64,000 bases of DNA from Nymphaea colorata. Its lineage: Eukaryota > Streptophyta > Magnoliopsida > Nymphaeales > Nymphaeaceae. Made by a program: the position numbers and the translations under genes. The notes beneath the pieces are model-generated. The model ran no database searches. It was not told the origin of the DNA and saw only the letters and a program-made list of their open reading frames with translations. Where the stretch lies: positions 26,959,315-27,023,314 of the forward strand of contig NC_045141.1 of NCBI RefSeq assembly GCF_008831285.2, written 5' to 3'. Shown in pieces: positions 1-15,100 of the stretch (its first letter is position 1; every line of letters begins with the position of its first letter).

Positions 1-27
1 TTCTAAGCACGTTGAGCCGAGGTTACT

Positions 28-690
28 TACACTCGGTTTTTTATTCTATTCAATCGTTGTCTAATCACAAAAAAAAAAAGAAGAGGCGACGTGATAGACA
101 TTGGTTTCTTCCACTTATATAAGAGCCCTTTATAAGCAAGACGCTGATTGCGTTTTGGTGCAAATGCCAAAGCTGAAAATCTCCTTCACCATGTACAAGA
201 ATTTTGAACAGGAGAAACAGAAGTATTGTACCCACGGGTCTTGACGATAGGTAGCCGGATAGAAGCGGCCAATGAAGCAACGCGCATGGTCAGAGATAAC
301 ATTATAAACTCCAACATGAGAAACGCGAATGGCCATAGATAACATTACAAACTCCAACGCGAGCAATGCTGCCTTCTTTGAACGCAACTTTCAAGACGCA
401 GCCGGAAAAACAAGAGGCGCTTCTTGTCGCTTCTAGAAAAGCGCAAAGTACGGCCTCATATACGTGTAGCCAAGGCAGATTAATTAAACCATTATTCCGA
501 TTCCGATCAGTTAACAGCCATGTTAGCTATATGGCGCTTTATAGCTACACTTGGTTGTTTATTCTTTTCAACCGTTGTCTAATGACAAAAAAATGAGGCG
601 ACGTACTGGACATTGGTTTCTTCCACTTACATATGAGCCCTTTATAAGCAAGATGCTGATTGTGTATTGGTGCATGCGCCAAATCTGAAA
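28..690 (+). repeat. Diverged direct repeat, two copies (about 28-178 and 548-690)
   Basis: Both copies share the core CATTGGTTTCTTCCACTTA followed by the run GAGCCCTTTATAAGCAAGA and a preceding GAGGCGACGT. They lie about 520 bp apart in the same orientation and differ by scattered substitutions and small indels. This looks like an old segmental duplication or two copies of an unknown repeat. No target-site duplication could be defined. Confidence 0.7.
285..365 (+). repeat. Short tandem duplication, about 40 bp unit
   Basis: Two adjacent imperfect copies of a unit containing AGATAACATTA(T/C)AAACTCCAAC are visible. It lies between the two copies of the larger direct repeat. No function is suggested. 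Confidence 0.65.
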
Positions 691-786
691 CTCGTTAAGT
701 GCACAACCATGTGTATGTACAGCAACGTATAATGACTAAAATGATTTCCGTAAAATTTAAAAAATGAAAAGAAAATTATGTAAGTA

Positions 787-965
787 TTAAGAAGTGTTTG
801 GATGACACTTTGAAAAAACTTTATTTTTCTAAAACTTGGTTTCCAAATGAGTTTTTACAACCTGGTTTACTTGTTTGGATGATAATGCAAAAACACGGTT
901 TTCACTTTCCAAGACTTGGTTTGTGTTTGGATGACGAAAAATGAGTTTTTGAAGATACTTGAAAA
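787..965 (+). mobile_element. Remnant of a MITE-like repeat (left end and internal copies)
   Basis: The sequence begins TTAAGAAGTGTTTGGATGAC, which resembles the terminal inverted repeat of the element at 55345-55614. Two further TTTGGATGA phrases follow at about 875 and 927. No matching right end was found, so this looks like a truncated or internally rearranged copy. Confidence 0.4.
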
Positions 966-1471
966 AAAAAGTTCATACAATACAATTATGTTATAGCTAT
1001 GACATATAGAGCGTTGTCAAATATAAATTTTGTTTACAGTCTTAACAAATTGGACAGCTTTACATTATGTAAGGCTTCTCTTACCAAAATTTAAATGTTG
1101 GATGAAAATTTTGGAAGGTTCACGTTTTTCATCACCATATCAAAACCCAGTTAGTTTCAGTACATACTTTTATATAAAAAAAAAGTTTAAAATATGGCAA
1201 CCTTATTATTTTTGTTTAGTGCAGGTTCGGTTTTCTTCTCTAGTCGTCCGCCATTGACGGGAAGATGACCGCGGAGTCTGCAGCATTGACATGACGACCG
1301 AGGCAAGACCAGGTGACAGCTGACGCGATAAATGCCTCACACACAGTACCCGGCGGAGCATATTATTGGCCCCAGCCCACCCGTTTTGAAGCAAAAGCAG
1401 ATCTGATGGGCTTACTAGCAAGGATCCTTTTCCATGAACGCCATTCTCTCTTTGTCTCTCTCTTCATTCTC

Positions 1472-1480
1472 TATAAAAAG
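1472..1480 (+). promoter_or_regulatory. Probable TATA box of the PHO1-like gene
   Basis: TATAAAAAG lies about 110 nt upstream of the PHO1 start codon. It is followed by a pyrimidine-rich leader typical of plant 5' untranslated regions. The spacing suits a TATA element, but this is inference from sequence only. Confidence 0.55.
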
Positions 1481-1585
1481 CGCCGGCCACAGCCACTGCA
1501 ACAGCGATAGCCACACCCCCTTCCTTCTTCTCGTCTTCTTCTCTCTCGATAGCGACCTAACTGCGCAGATAGACTATTAGAGGCA

Positions 1586-3785
1586 ATGGTGAAATTCGCA
1601 AAGGAGCTGGAAGCTAAACTGATCCCCGAGTGGAGAGACGCTTTTGTGGACTACTGGGCACTGAAGAAGAGAGTGAAGAATATCAAAGTGCAACGGAAAT
1701 CGGCGGGCTTCTGTGCCGCTCCCGCCGGTAAAGAGCAAGGGCTCTCCTTCTTGCGGCCAGTGCGACGTCTCGAGGAAAATATCTCTGATAAACAGATCCA
1801 TGAGGATGAGAAAGACGACGCCGTCGCTCAGGTCTCTCTCTCTCTCTCTCTCTCGCTCACACACACACACACACCCACGCGCGCGCGCGCGCATGCACAC
1901 ACTGATATACTATATGCACGGCGACTTGAAGATGGTGAACGAAGAGGACATGTAAAAACAGGATCACGCACGTTGACTAGCTACAGGAATTAATGATATT
2001 CTAGTGGAGGAGTGAAACTACAAGCCTTATGGCCTTTAATATAACCATGCTTTGTTAATTTCTCCAGCAATGGAGAAGGCTTGTTCCAGCACTAGTCGTT
2101 CATTGCCCAGGAAGTTGTTCAACTAGAAAGTTGAACTTGGAGAGCCGGTTGTTTCACGTAGAGTTCTCGAGTTTAACTCTCCCAAAGATGATGTACATAT
2201 TATTTTTCCTTGGCTGACGCAACTGGGGGAATCATCTGGTTTCCCAACACAGATTTTGGCTTAATGGCACTGTGTTTACTATTTGATGTCTTTAATACCA
2301 GGTGATGAGGGTGGATGTGGAGAACTGTTGCGATCCGAAACTGGAGACTCTGACCACGCTGGATGCCGAGGTGAAGGAATTCTTCGAATGCTTGGAGGAG
2401 GAGCTGAAAAAGGTGAATCGATTCTACAGAAGCAAGGAAAGCGAGTTCCTGGAGAGAGGAGAGATCCTCAAAAAGCAGCTCCACATCCTCCTTGACATCA
2501 AACGCTTGATCCACGAGCGCTATCGGAAGTCTCCCTCGTCCAGGGTCCACTCTATTCCCTTGTCGCCCCGCCCGGTCTCGCTGTCCCGTCAGGGATCGGA
2601 ATTCTCGGGTAACTTCCAATTATTTCTGCTCATCTGTGCTTGTTTTTCTCTCCTTATTTATTGATTTAAAAGATGGTGCGCTTGGATGATAGAGACTGCA
2701 GCCATAGGAGAACGAAAACCGAAGAATTCGCTTAGGAAAGTTGTCCTCGTCCGAAACATCGAATCAAAATCAGCAAGTGATATTTCGGATTGAAGTTCCA
2801 TTTTCATCTTTTCTCAAGAAAAAGTCCAAAAATATTCTGAAGGACAAAGTATAACAAGATCAGAAATGAACTTATAAAATATAAAAAAAAAGTTGTATAT
2901 GCTAATAATCTTATTTCATGGTATGGCCTTTAAATTTCCGATCGTCGTTATTTTAAAAGATGCATGCAGTGTTCTTGTAAAATATCATATATGTGCGCGT
3001 CTGTGCAGTGGTATAATATTTCTGTAAAGGGAAACGCTGGGATGGGAATTAGAATACGCCAGGCAAAAGAGAACATAACCGATGGCGTCAGCAAGTGAGT
3101 GGGGAGATCTGACGGTTTCACGTCATTGCAGGGAGGGCGGCGGAGTCATTGGAGGCGGTGACAGAGATAGTGACGTCGTCGGAGATGGCGGGAAGGGCGA
3201 GCCCCGTGCTCAGTGCCAGGACGAAGGGCTCGAAGGCCAAGGCGCTGGTATCCGGCGGAATGAAGATCGAGATACCCGCAACCACGCCCAGCAGAGCTCT
3301 GTCCGCCTTGTTCCAGGCACTGCGCGAGGATGTGAACAACGGATTCGCGGCAATCAACCGCAAGAAGGTCCGGCACGCCGAGAAGATGATCCGTGGTGCC
3401 TACGTCGAGCTGTACAAGGAGCTCTCCCTGCTGAAATCCTACAGGTTCGCGGACGTGCATGGATGCAAATGTGTTTCCCAGGAAGTTGGGGATACTGAAT
3501 CACGACCGTTGATTGCCCTTACGCTGAGTATATTACTCTGTATGTCTGGCTTGTGATGGACGGCTGCGATTCAATTTCACCAAACCCTGTAATGTCCAGT
3601 CATATGGCAAAACCTCTCTACTGATCGTGGGGCGTGGAGATCTCAATTTCTCTTTCTTCGTCTTGCATATTTGCTGGTTGGGTTTGAGGATTTGATGATG
3701 ACATTTTCTTTTGTTCTTATTTGAAAAAATTGACAGCACTCTAAATTTCCAGGCGTTTACGAAGATACTCAAAAAGTTTGATAAG

Positions 3786-3827
<42 letters not shown>

Positions 3828-6800
3828 CTTGAGAAAAAGTTAGGATCATTGCCACAAATATTACGTTCAATTTTCTCGATGAACTAAATAGTACTTGCTT
3901 TATTGTCATTATTCAGGTGTGTAGTGAGAATGCTTCTGCGATATATTTGCCAACAGTGAGAACATCAGTCTTTATTACTTCAGACAAGGTAATCTTCCTA
4001 CTTGTTTTTTTTTTTGGCTTGTACAAGCGAACGGTTAGTAATATATGTTACTGAAGAAATGGAATTAATGAACCTTGCAATGTGTCGACGTCTGAAACAT
4101 CATTAACGACATGCAGGTAGTCAGATTGGCAGAGGAGGTGGAGTCCATTTTCACCAAGCACTTTGCTGGTAATGACCGGAGAAGCGCTATGAAGTACCTA
4201 AGACCCCGAGACCAGCAAAAAAGTTCCAAGATCGTCACCTTTTTCGTTGGTAAGGAAGCATTGCACGAGCTTGTTCCCTTAACTCAATTTCTTTTACGAT
4301 CATCTTGAACTAGTAAGGGGTGCTGATTTAGTTCGCTGGCGCAGGTCTCCTCATGGGCTGCTGTGTGATGCTATTCACAGTCTACGCCTTCTTGGCCCAC
4401 CTGTCGGGATCCTACTTTTCCAACAACGAAATACCTTACTTGGAGACCATCTACCCTCTGCTCAGGTATGTATTGAAAATAGTATATGCCATCTACGGCC
4501 ATTTATTCGCTCAATCTATGAGTGGGTTAATTTCTACGGTTTGCGGCGATATATAGTGATATGACAGGCTGTGAATTGGAATTTGATTTTTTTTTCAGCA
4601 TCTTAATACTCATCAGCCTGCACATGGTAGTGTATGGATTCAACCTATGGGCGTGGAGGAGGAGCAGGATCAACTACAACTTCATCTTCGACTTCTCCCC
4701 CACCACCTCCCTCAAGCCCAGCGATGCCTTCCTCATTGGCGCCTCTTTCATGGCACTTGTCGCCTGTAGCACGGTGGTCCATCTCATTCTCAAAACCAAT
4801 GGATTTTCGCCTTCATTCGCCGATAACATTCCTCGCATCCTCCTGTTGGTAAGCCTTATTAGCTGCAGAACAAAATAGAGTCCATGAAAGTTGTTTTGGC
4901 AACAGTAACATATCGTTTAGTGTATGAGCTCTAAAGTTTGAAGCAGATTCATGAAATTGTTCCTACAAATACTTGGTGGGAACAGTTAATAGTCTAACTA
5001 ATATTGAAAAGGAAAAGAAGTATATGAACTTAAAAATCTTAACTATACATATTTGTGTGTTATATAGTTTAGAGCCATCAATATGAGACATTTTGATCTT
5101 ATGGCTATGGGATTTGGTACACATGCAGATACTGACAGCCGTTCTCATCTTCCCCCTGAACGTCTTCTACCGCTCCACTCGCTACTTCTTCCTCCGTGTC
5201 CTGCGCCACATCATTTGCTCACCCTTCTACAAGGCAAGCCCCCTCATCTTAGTTATATTTCCAATTTGAAGATTAATATTGATAGTGCAAGAGATTAGTC
5301 GCAACAAAAGGTGACCTAGTCAAGCTCGTTTAGCAATAAGTAAATGAAGCTTAATTAGTCCAGATGGGCAGCAACTGGGGTGTAGCTTGGCTCCTCCTTA
5401 TATAAAAAGGAAAAATTAGGATTCATGTGTAGATCGACTCCTTTTGCCTGCCATTAGACAACTTAAAACTGATCCACTGGTATGTTGCCAATTTGTGACC
5501 TTTTTTGCAGGTGGTGATGGCAGACTTCTTTATGGCAGATCAGTTTACCAGTCAGGTAACCATTTTGACTCCTTTTCAAGTTCTTCACTATAGTGAGCAG
5601 ACATGCACTAAATATTTATGGCAGATCATAAGTCTTAATTAGTTTTCTTGTTTTTTTCTCACATTTTCCTTTTCAGAAGAGAGGTGATATTTGTTAGTCT
5701 ACTCTTACTTTTTAATGGGCACTTACTTGAACCTTAGCTCATCGACCTTCTTTCTCCATTGCATATATACAGGTGACGTCGTTCAGGCACATGGAGCTCA
5801 CAGCCTGCTATATGTTTGCAACCGGCTTCAAGACTCATCACCCTCAGACGTGCACAAATCGCAAGTTCTTCTACAAGGAGTTCGCCTATGCCATTTCTTT
5901 CTTGCCTTACTATTGGCGTGCGATACAGGTGAGACTATAAAGCTCCTCCATATATGTATATTGTAATGTACCCTCCATACACATGAACTCTTTCAGTGAA
6001 GGAAAATAATAATGAAACTCTGTCTCCCAACATTGTATTATATGAGCACAGGTATTATTGCAGTGCTTCCTTTCTTGGCTTCCATATTAATTGAAACTTG
6101 CTGATGCTTGTCAGTGTGCAAGAAGATGGTTTGATGAAGGCGATTTAGGCCACTTGGAAAATTTGGGCAAGTATGTGTCAACCATGGTAGCAGCTGGAGC
6201 CAGAATCGCATATGCAAGGTATCCCACTACCTTGTGGCTGGCCATTGTTGTGATCACCTCAACCTTGGTAACCACTTACCAGATCTACTGGGATCTTGTC
6301 AAGGACTGGGGCCTTCTCAACCCAAGATCCAAAAATCCATGGCTGAGGGATGAGCTCATTCTAAAGAGGAAGACTTTTTACTACGTAGCAATTGTGAGTA
6401 ACCTCATGCTTATGCATCTAATTCCATTATATTCTCAGTTTCCTATATTTTATTTCCGGCCCTCATCATCTGTGAGCCATGTCGTTTGCATGAATTGTCA
6501 TAACTGTATCACTGATTAATTAATTTGTTTAAGAAAAGGCTGTGAACAAACTGTTTGACCAAATTGAAACATAAGTCGATTAAAACTCATGTTTCACCAA
6601 AATTATGGATCTGTAATTGCAATAGTTGAGATAAAATGTGCAGCTAGCTAGATTTTATGAATCTAGTGCCCGCCGAGTACTGTTTAATTATAAATATAAT
6701 GCTTATGAACAAAAAACTGTCCGCGTATCCTTTGATGTCAAGGAAATACTCTGTGAAAGTGTATCTTTAAGCATGACCAAGTTCTTGAACTATGAGCATA

Positions 6801-7620
6801 GATTCATAGGAAACCAAGTTCACGCAAGAATCAGGCTCACTGCTCTGTGCGGATTCCATGATTCATTTACAAATGAATGTGCAGGAACACGCGTTTCTCC
6901 ATAAGAATTTATTTCTAGCTTCCGTTCACCTTATATGTGAGCCTCCTCATGTACACCACCATCCCGCGCGTTGTCATTATCTTGAGAACGCTAAATCAAA
7001 CAAGCTCCAACGGACATCCTGGAGCTGAAGCCTTGACCTTCTTCAACTTTAAGTAGCTCTTAATTAGGTGGAACTGATTACCAAGTAAATACTAATTAAT
7101 AGAGTTCCTGATGTTGCTTTTTTTTTTTTCTTAACAAGCGATTCATATGCTTCTTCTCGCATGCGTTTCAGGTGGTGAACTTCGTTCTTAGGATTGCTTG
7201 GGTCGAAGCAGTCATGAACGTTAACATTCGGCATATAGATCATAGATTGCTCGAATTTGCGCTAGCTTCTGTTGAGGTGATCCGCCGCGGCCAGTGGAAT
7301 TTCTATAGGTATCTATCTTCATATACATGTTCTTTACTGGTGCGGAGGCAGGTGTGGGCAATGTGTCCACCTCAAAAAATATTTATCAATGCCTTTTATT
7401 TAAAAATTTCTATCTCCACTCCTGATTTTTTTGACAGCAAAACTGGGTATAATATGTTTATGATGTTTGTTCTTGGGATGGTGATGGAAAGCAGTCAGCT
7501 AGTAGTAACTCATGCATCGTTCTTAACAGGGTGGAGAATGAACACTTGAACAATGTTGGCAAGTTCAGGGCTGTGAAGACAATGCCGCTTCCCTTCCGCG
7601 AGATGGAAGATGATGACTAA
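1586..7620 (+). CDS. PHO1: PHO1-like phosphate exporter (SPX-EXS protein), 14 exons
   Basis: Exons: 1586-1831, 2302-2608, 3132-3444, 3737-3785, 3917-3988, 4117-4249, 4345-4465, 4599-4848, 5129-5233, 5511-5555, 5773-5928, 6115-6393, 7172-7308, 7530-7620. They join to 2304 nt, 767 aa, close to the usual 750-850 aa. The N-terminus [20 protein letters not shown] and later KILKKFDK are the SPX domain (about residues 1-330), the inositol-pyrophosphate sensor. Hydrophobic segments follow from about residue 370 (VTFFVGLLMG). The C-terminal EXS domain (about 520-740) has [20 protein letters not shown] and [19 protein letters not shown]1 proteins load phosphate into xylem and act in Golgi/endosomal and plasma membranes. 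Intron 9 is GC-AG (AAG|GCAAGC). Exon 4 was started at 3737 because the nearer AG (3752) breaks frame and loses the expected STLNFQAF. Introns 1 and 4 begin with CT microsatellites. Which PHO1/PHO1;H subfamily it belongs to is unresolved. Confidence 0.93.
1833..1904 (+). repeat. Compound microsatellite (TC)n(CA)n(CG)n(CA)n at start of PHO1 intron 1
   Basis: The repeat begins within two bases of the exon 1 donor (CAG|GTCTCT) and passes through CT, CA and GC dinucleotide blocks. Confidence 0.95.
3788..3823 (+). repeat. (CT)n microsatellite at start of PHO1 intron 4
   Basis: An uninterrupted CT run of about 36 nt begins right after the donor AAG|GTA. It is in the sense orientation of the gene. 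Confidence 0.95.
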
Positions 7621-9049
<1,429 letters not shown>

Positions 9050-9148
9050 ATGGTGAGGGGTCTGCTAAAGAGCGTTGTTTCCCGGTCGCTCTCCGTCGCC
9101 GGCAAATGGCAAAACCAGCAGCTCCGGCGGCTCAACGTTCACGAGTAT

Positions 9149-9196
<48 letters not shown>

Positions 9197-12100
9197 CCAG
9201 AAATCTGGGACGGGTTGGGATGCTGACTATGATTAACGTTATTTGGTCACATTTTTTGTTTAATGAAACGATACATCGAAACGCTTCTCTGAAATTGCGG
9301 GATCCGACGAAGAGAACAATGGAGTAGTTTCATTTGCTTCGTTTTCTCTTTCGGTTGCTTCTTTATAACGATCCTCCTCACTTTTGCTTTATGGAGTTAT
9401 ATTTCGTATTAGTTTCGCTTTTTTTCTTTCAATATATTGTGGACAATGCCGGAGCTTACTGAGGGGAATTTTATGGTAACTTCTCCAGAAATATTGGATA
9501 GGCTTTGAATATGCTATTCGCTTGTCCTGGTCTTTTGGGTGAGTGATGATTCTTAGCAATACTTCTTGTATAAACGGAAATGGGCGGAATCGACGAGAAA
9601 TTTGAACCCTTAATTCTATGGCTATCTGTTCTTCTGCAGTTTTGCACTTTGGTCATTTCCAGGAATCCAGGAACAGTAGGGTTTTTCTTCTTCTTCTGCG
9701 GCATAGTGGTTTGGCCATTTCAGAGTAATCAAGAACACAGATGTTTTGTGGATCCTTTTTACATTCGAGTTTAGAGTGTTTGGGAGCAGAAGAGATTTCT
9801 TGGTCTTTTAGCTTCGGTAGTTTGGTGTTTCAAGATATTCAAACGCACAAGGTTTTAGGTGGATCTATAATTGATCAGCATTTAGGGGTATTTGCATCCA
9901 CCCCTGTCCCGGAATGGGAGTTAAGTGAGGAACATTTTAAATCTGAATGCAGCTCCAATGACTATTCGTGCTGAATAAATCCGTGCATCCAGGTGTCTAT
10001 GTAAGGAAAATTCAATGTTTCATTTGCTGATGTAGTCCTATCAGCGCAACGAGGATTAATTATCTTATGCTGATAAAAGTTGTGTCACGAGTAGCACCGA
10101 GATGCTACTCATAACACAATGAACATTCTCCAGGCAGGATTGGAGTAATTACTCAAGGGGAGGTAAACTCTCTGGTAGGAAACCTTTTTTGTATATAGTG
10201 GCTGGTGTGGAAAAACAGATGTATGATCAGTGTTATCGATGGAAGGTGATAGGATGAAAGACACCTCAGCTTTAAAAACAGTATTGCAGACAAGGATGGA
10301 GTAATCACCAGTCCATTTAAGGAAACTGGGTGTTGGGGTAAGAAGATCCCATTTTATATCTTGCAAGAACATGCATGGATGCCAGCATGGTAATGGCCAA
10401 TCGATGCTGGACAGAGAAGGGTAAGGGTCTATGGACTTGCTGCAACCCTGCAATCCAAGAATTGAATATCTGATTGATGGCTTTCTTGTTAAGTCAATGG
10501 GGTAATAACCTACCAAAGCTGGAGTAATTTTGGAATGGGGAATGACGTGTTTTCCCTATGTGTTGTTAGCTTGCATTAGGTGATGGTTTATAGATGCACA
10601 ATTGGATAGAAAATGAGAATGTATAGCCTGTTCTGAAGAACATACTGGCATCATCAAGATGATGGCCGGATGGTGTTGGAAACAGAAACAGGAGCAGAAA
10701 GGATGTAACTCCTGGGACATAGATGATGTAACGTTACCATTTGGCACTTGAAAATAGAAGACAAATATTGGATAAATGTTAACTTTTGTTATGTGAATGA
10801 AATTTCTAATTAATTGTTAGTAGTTAGTACTAAAGCAAAAGGTGGTCATCATGTAGGCTAGGAAAAGATAGTTTAGCAGAGTATTTCACATGTTTTGTCT
10901 AAACAACAGAAGATATTGCTGTTATCAAGAGTCTGAATGGCAAAAGACTTCCAAGGCTCAAGGTGGGTGCCTGATAGTGCATAATCCATCCCAATTTCAC
11001 GCCAGGTGCCAGCTATTAATGGATATAATTAACTTGTACTATTTACTGATTTTTAAGATGTATGTAAGGCTTAAGCAAATGAATTTTCAAAGCTGGAAAT
11101 GCCTGCCACCCTGAATTGTGAAAGAAAAAGGTAAAAAGCTGTTTCTTTTAACAAAATTTCAGATGATAAACACTAAATTGCGTGGCTCTTTCATATGGAT
11201 GGGACCATTTTCTTTTCAATAGTGACAGGTGGAAGAATGTTATTAGTGAAGCATGTATCATGTCCTAAGTTGGAAATTTTGCCTTTCAACTAATTTATTT
11301 TCGGTTTGCAACTAGGGTGCTGAATTGATGAGTAAGTATGGCATAAATGTTCCAAAAGGAGTTGCAATTTCTTCTGTTCAAGAGGTGAAAAATGTGATCC
11401 AAAGTACCTTCCCTAACGAAGAGGAAGTAAGCTGCTTTTTCTTTTCGTCCTTTAGTTTTATTAATTCAGAGTCTGGATATTTCTATGCTTGTTTTTGGTT
11501 CTTGAATAATCCATGTTTCTTGTATTTCATGTGTGGGACTAATACTAACATATGGAGCAATTAGATACTTTTCTCCTGCCTATGTTCTTGTTTCCTTCTT
11601 CAGTCATGAAAAAAACTTACAACTTTCTTTTGGTCATGTGGATATAAGTTTCTTGTTCATTGTGCTTATATATAGATCCATTTGTTTCTTAAGGTTTAAC
11701 TTAGACCGGTTAGCACAGGGGTGAATTTTCATGTTGGTTGAAGGAATCATTGGACAAACATATAAGCTCAATATTGTTAAAGAATGGTTCTCTAATTTAG
11801 GGATCTACATTCCTTCTCTATTTTGCTGATATAGAAATGTGTTATTCAAGTAACTGATTTCTTTTCATGACTATCCCCGTGCATTTTTCATCCTTTTTCT
11901 CCTTATGGCAAAACAAAATAAAACTATCAGGTATTTATTTTTCCTGCTGCTTCTACTTGGTTTTCTTCACTCCTATACATATGTCTGCAATGATGATGCC
12001 TTCTAGTTCTGGACCTATTTCAATGTTTATTTAAGATGGGACTGAAGTATAGAACCCCAGTTGCTTTATGTGCTGATGTCCTTCAAACGGAAGGAACATC

Positions 12101-15100
12101 ACTCCTTTACCTTTTTCCTTCAGTTACCTTTGTTGCTCTATTTAGTTACTGTTTTTGATCTTTTGCCTTTCCTTATATTTTCATGCATGTTGCATATGTT
12201 TCAAGAATCAAAATGGACTTGTCTTTGATTTTTGCTATTTTCCATACAATTTTACAGTAACTAAAAATAAAATGCATTGAGAATTCTGTTGATCATTTTT
12301 TGTTTCTTCATCTATCCTACCCTGGCTGAGGACTATTTGCAGATTCAATATTTCCTTCATACTAATAGCACTGCACTGATTTGGTATTTGCATATTATCT
12401 TGACTAGTTTTCTACCTAAATAGCATTTATGATAATGATGTTCCGAAAAAATCTTTGGAATGGTAATTGTATATGTAGAATGTAATACCAAATGCTTGAT
12501 TGACAACCCATAAGCATTTTTTTTATGCATTAAATATGTATGATATTTTAATGCTAGGAATGACCTGTGAAACACTATATAACTTTTTTAAACGAAAATT
12601 GAGTGGATGTTTTAGATCAGATTGTGTTGGAAACATTAAGGACCTTCTAGCTAATTTCGCGGTATGAGAGTATTAAGCTGGATCAGAAAAGTAATGCTTT
12701 TTGCAAAAGCTTCCATAAAGTGTTGTAAGTTTTTTCCAGTTATTCCCTTTATACCTGTGAAACATACAATTGTCATGGTAGTTGATTCCTATTAGGGTTG
12801 TAGTTGTGTGAATGAGATGAATAATATTTTGATGTTACCTTTTATTTTTTTTGTCAGTTAGTTGTTAAGAGTCAAATTCTTGCTGGTGGAAGAGGCTTGG
12901 GGACATTCAAAAGTGGTCTTAAGGGTGGAGTCCACATAGTGAAAGCTGGTGATGTTGAAGAAATTTCTGGTACTGGAATTGCGCATGTATAGTTTTTTTT
13001 TTTTTTTTAGTAAAGAAACTAATAATGATATCCCATTTTTTCGTTCCTTGTTCTGATTTTAGTGGCATATATTCCTTGGTAGGATAAGCATACTGTTTAG
13101 GACATTGATTGTATGTCTGTTTGCTGTGAACCTTCTGCATTTATTCAAATCTGGATTTTTAAAAAACAGTGTAATAGAGCTCTTGTTTTATGTGTACTTT
13201 TGTTGTTTTCTCATGATCGGTGATATCAATGAATAAATAAATGTTATCGTAAATTTCTTTTCAGCAAGCTTGCTTTGTTATCTTTTAATTTAATAACTCA
13301 CTATTGTTATTCATCATTCATCAACTGTGAAGTTTGACAGGAACTTGGAAGACTGTAATATTTTCAATATCAGATTTCTATTTTAATTTTCATGATTTAG
13401 CAAATTTATATGTTCTCAGTTGTCTACAATTTTTTTTTGGTTAATTTTTGTGTATCTTATTGTTTGGCTAGATTTTCTCAAATATTAGCAATATTTAAGT
13501 TTTCCCATTTTTTAAATGTTCTCTTGTAATATGGCATGACGTGAAATGATTAACTCATATCTCTAGTTGTTCAATATGGGTTCTATTGTGATTTTTTAAA
13601 GCATTGGCCAAAAGAACTAATATTAACATTGAAAATTATGTTGGAATTTGTTTCATCTACAATTTTTTCAATTGTTTTCTGGTGTTATTTAATATGATCG
13701 CTTTGCATAGTGGAAACTGATTAGTAGAAAATAGCTTATTGATACAAACTGATTTCAATTGTTCAGTGTAACATTCACTACATACCCAGCTCATTTAAGC
13801 TTGTCTCTTAACAAACTTGCATCCAATGATCCAAAACATATTTGCCATCAAAGAGTTGCTATATTGTCACAAGTGGTAGATAAGAATATCTTGCCTAGTT
13901 CTTTTTTTGTTTTTCTCTAAGGAATTTCCCTTGTTTTGCAGGAAAAATGCTTGGTCAGATTCTTGTCACAAAACAAACTGGTCCTCAAGGGAAACCTGTG
14001 AACAAGGTCAGCTATATTCAGTAGCGTACTTTTCCTTGTCTTATTGTCCTCTATTTGCTGGAGCTAGATACTGGAGATTCAGATATATACAGGCAAATAA
14101 TGTCAGTAATGACATGTTTTGGTGTTCTATGTTGTGAGATGTCCTTTAAGAAGCACAAACTTGTGCCATTGGAAAATCTGCCAACCAAGAAACCTTCATT
14201 TATTTAGTTTGGCATAGAACCTGAAAAATGAAACCACGAGCGAAATATTAATGTGTCTTAGTTCCACTTGTCATGTGCTGTTTATTTTTCGTTATTAGTC
14301 CCTCTTCTTTTCACACTTTGGTCCTTTGCTACATGTTTAGGAGTCTATGGAAAATCACTTGCAAAGGGATATTGCGAACTTGAAAATAGATTTTTTATGA
14401 AACCTATTGCCTACTTGAACATGAGTTTATTTGACGAGAAAATATGATATTATGTCAACTGTGAGATCTGGGTCTCTGGAGGCCCATTTGTTTGAAAATG
14501 TTGTGCTGGATTAATTTGAGATCTCAATTCGCTTCTTGTTTTCTGATGACACAGTAGTACAGTACTGAAGGGAAAACTAAGCTCATTCTTCATTTTTCCC
14601 TGTGATTTTGCAGGTTTACTTGTGCCAAAAGATGTCACTTATCAATGAAATGTACTTTGCTATAACTCTTGATAGAACGACTGCGGGTCCGGTAAGTTCA
14701 TTTTTTTAGTAATTCCTTCTTTAGAAGATACAGTCTTGATGATAGAGATGGATATGCATTAATATGTTTTCTATTTTGGTTACCTAGATGTGTCTGTGAA
14801 AATTATACAAAGTTGTGGAAACATAGGTATAAGCCTGGAAACTACAGTTAGGAACATAATATTTTTTGTTATTAGTATTAGGTACATTTGAAGGACACAT
14901 TACAGATGTATCTGCATTAGCCAAAAAATAATGAATCTGATAGTGTAACAGTAGCTACAGCAAATTTTGTGTTTTAGATTACTGGCGTTGTAAACTTGTA
15001 ATTGATATGCCCATTAGTTTCTCATGCTTCCACTCTTGACTGTGCTTTGCAACCTTCAGGTTTTGATAGTGTGTAACTTCATATCAAGGAAGAAAATATT

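Larger units (their letters stand above)
1..1471. other. Intergenic DNA upstream of PHO1-like gene
   Basis: I see no gene here. The short open frames have no recognisable similarity and no consistent coding structure. The stretch contains a diverged direct repeat (about 28-178 and 548-690), a short tandem duplication (285-365), and an AT-rich segment from about 787 with the phrase GTTTGGATGAC repeated, related to the TIR element at 55345-55614. The last few hundred bases are CT-rich and presumably hold the PHO1 promoter. Confidence 0.6.

Noticed and set aside
1577..1900. 107-codon minus-strand frame rich in Arg/Glu
   Set aside because: It is produced by reading the CT/CA microsatellite and PHO1 exon 1 backwards.
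3118..3498. Overlapping frames in four registers around PHO1 exon 3
   Set aside because: Exon 3 in its family-conserved frame explains the region. The others are GC-rich shadows.
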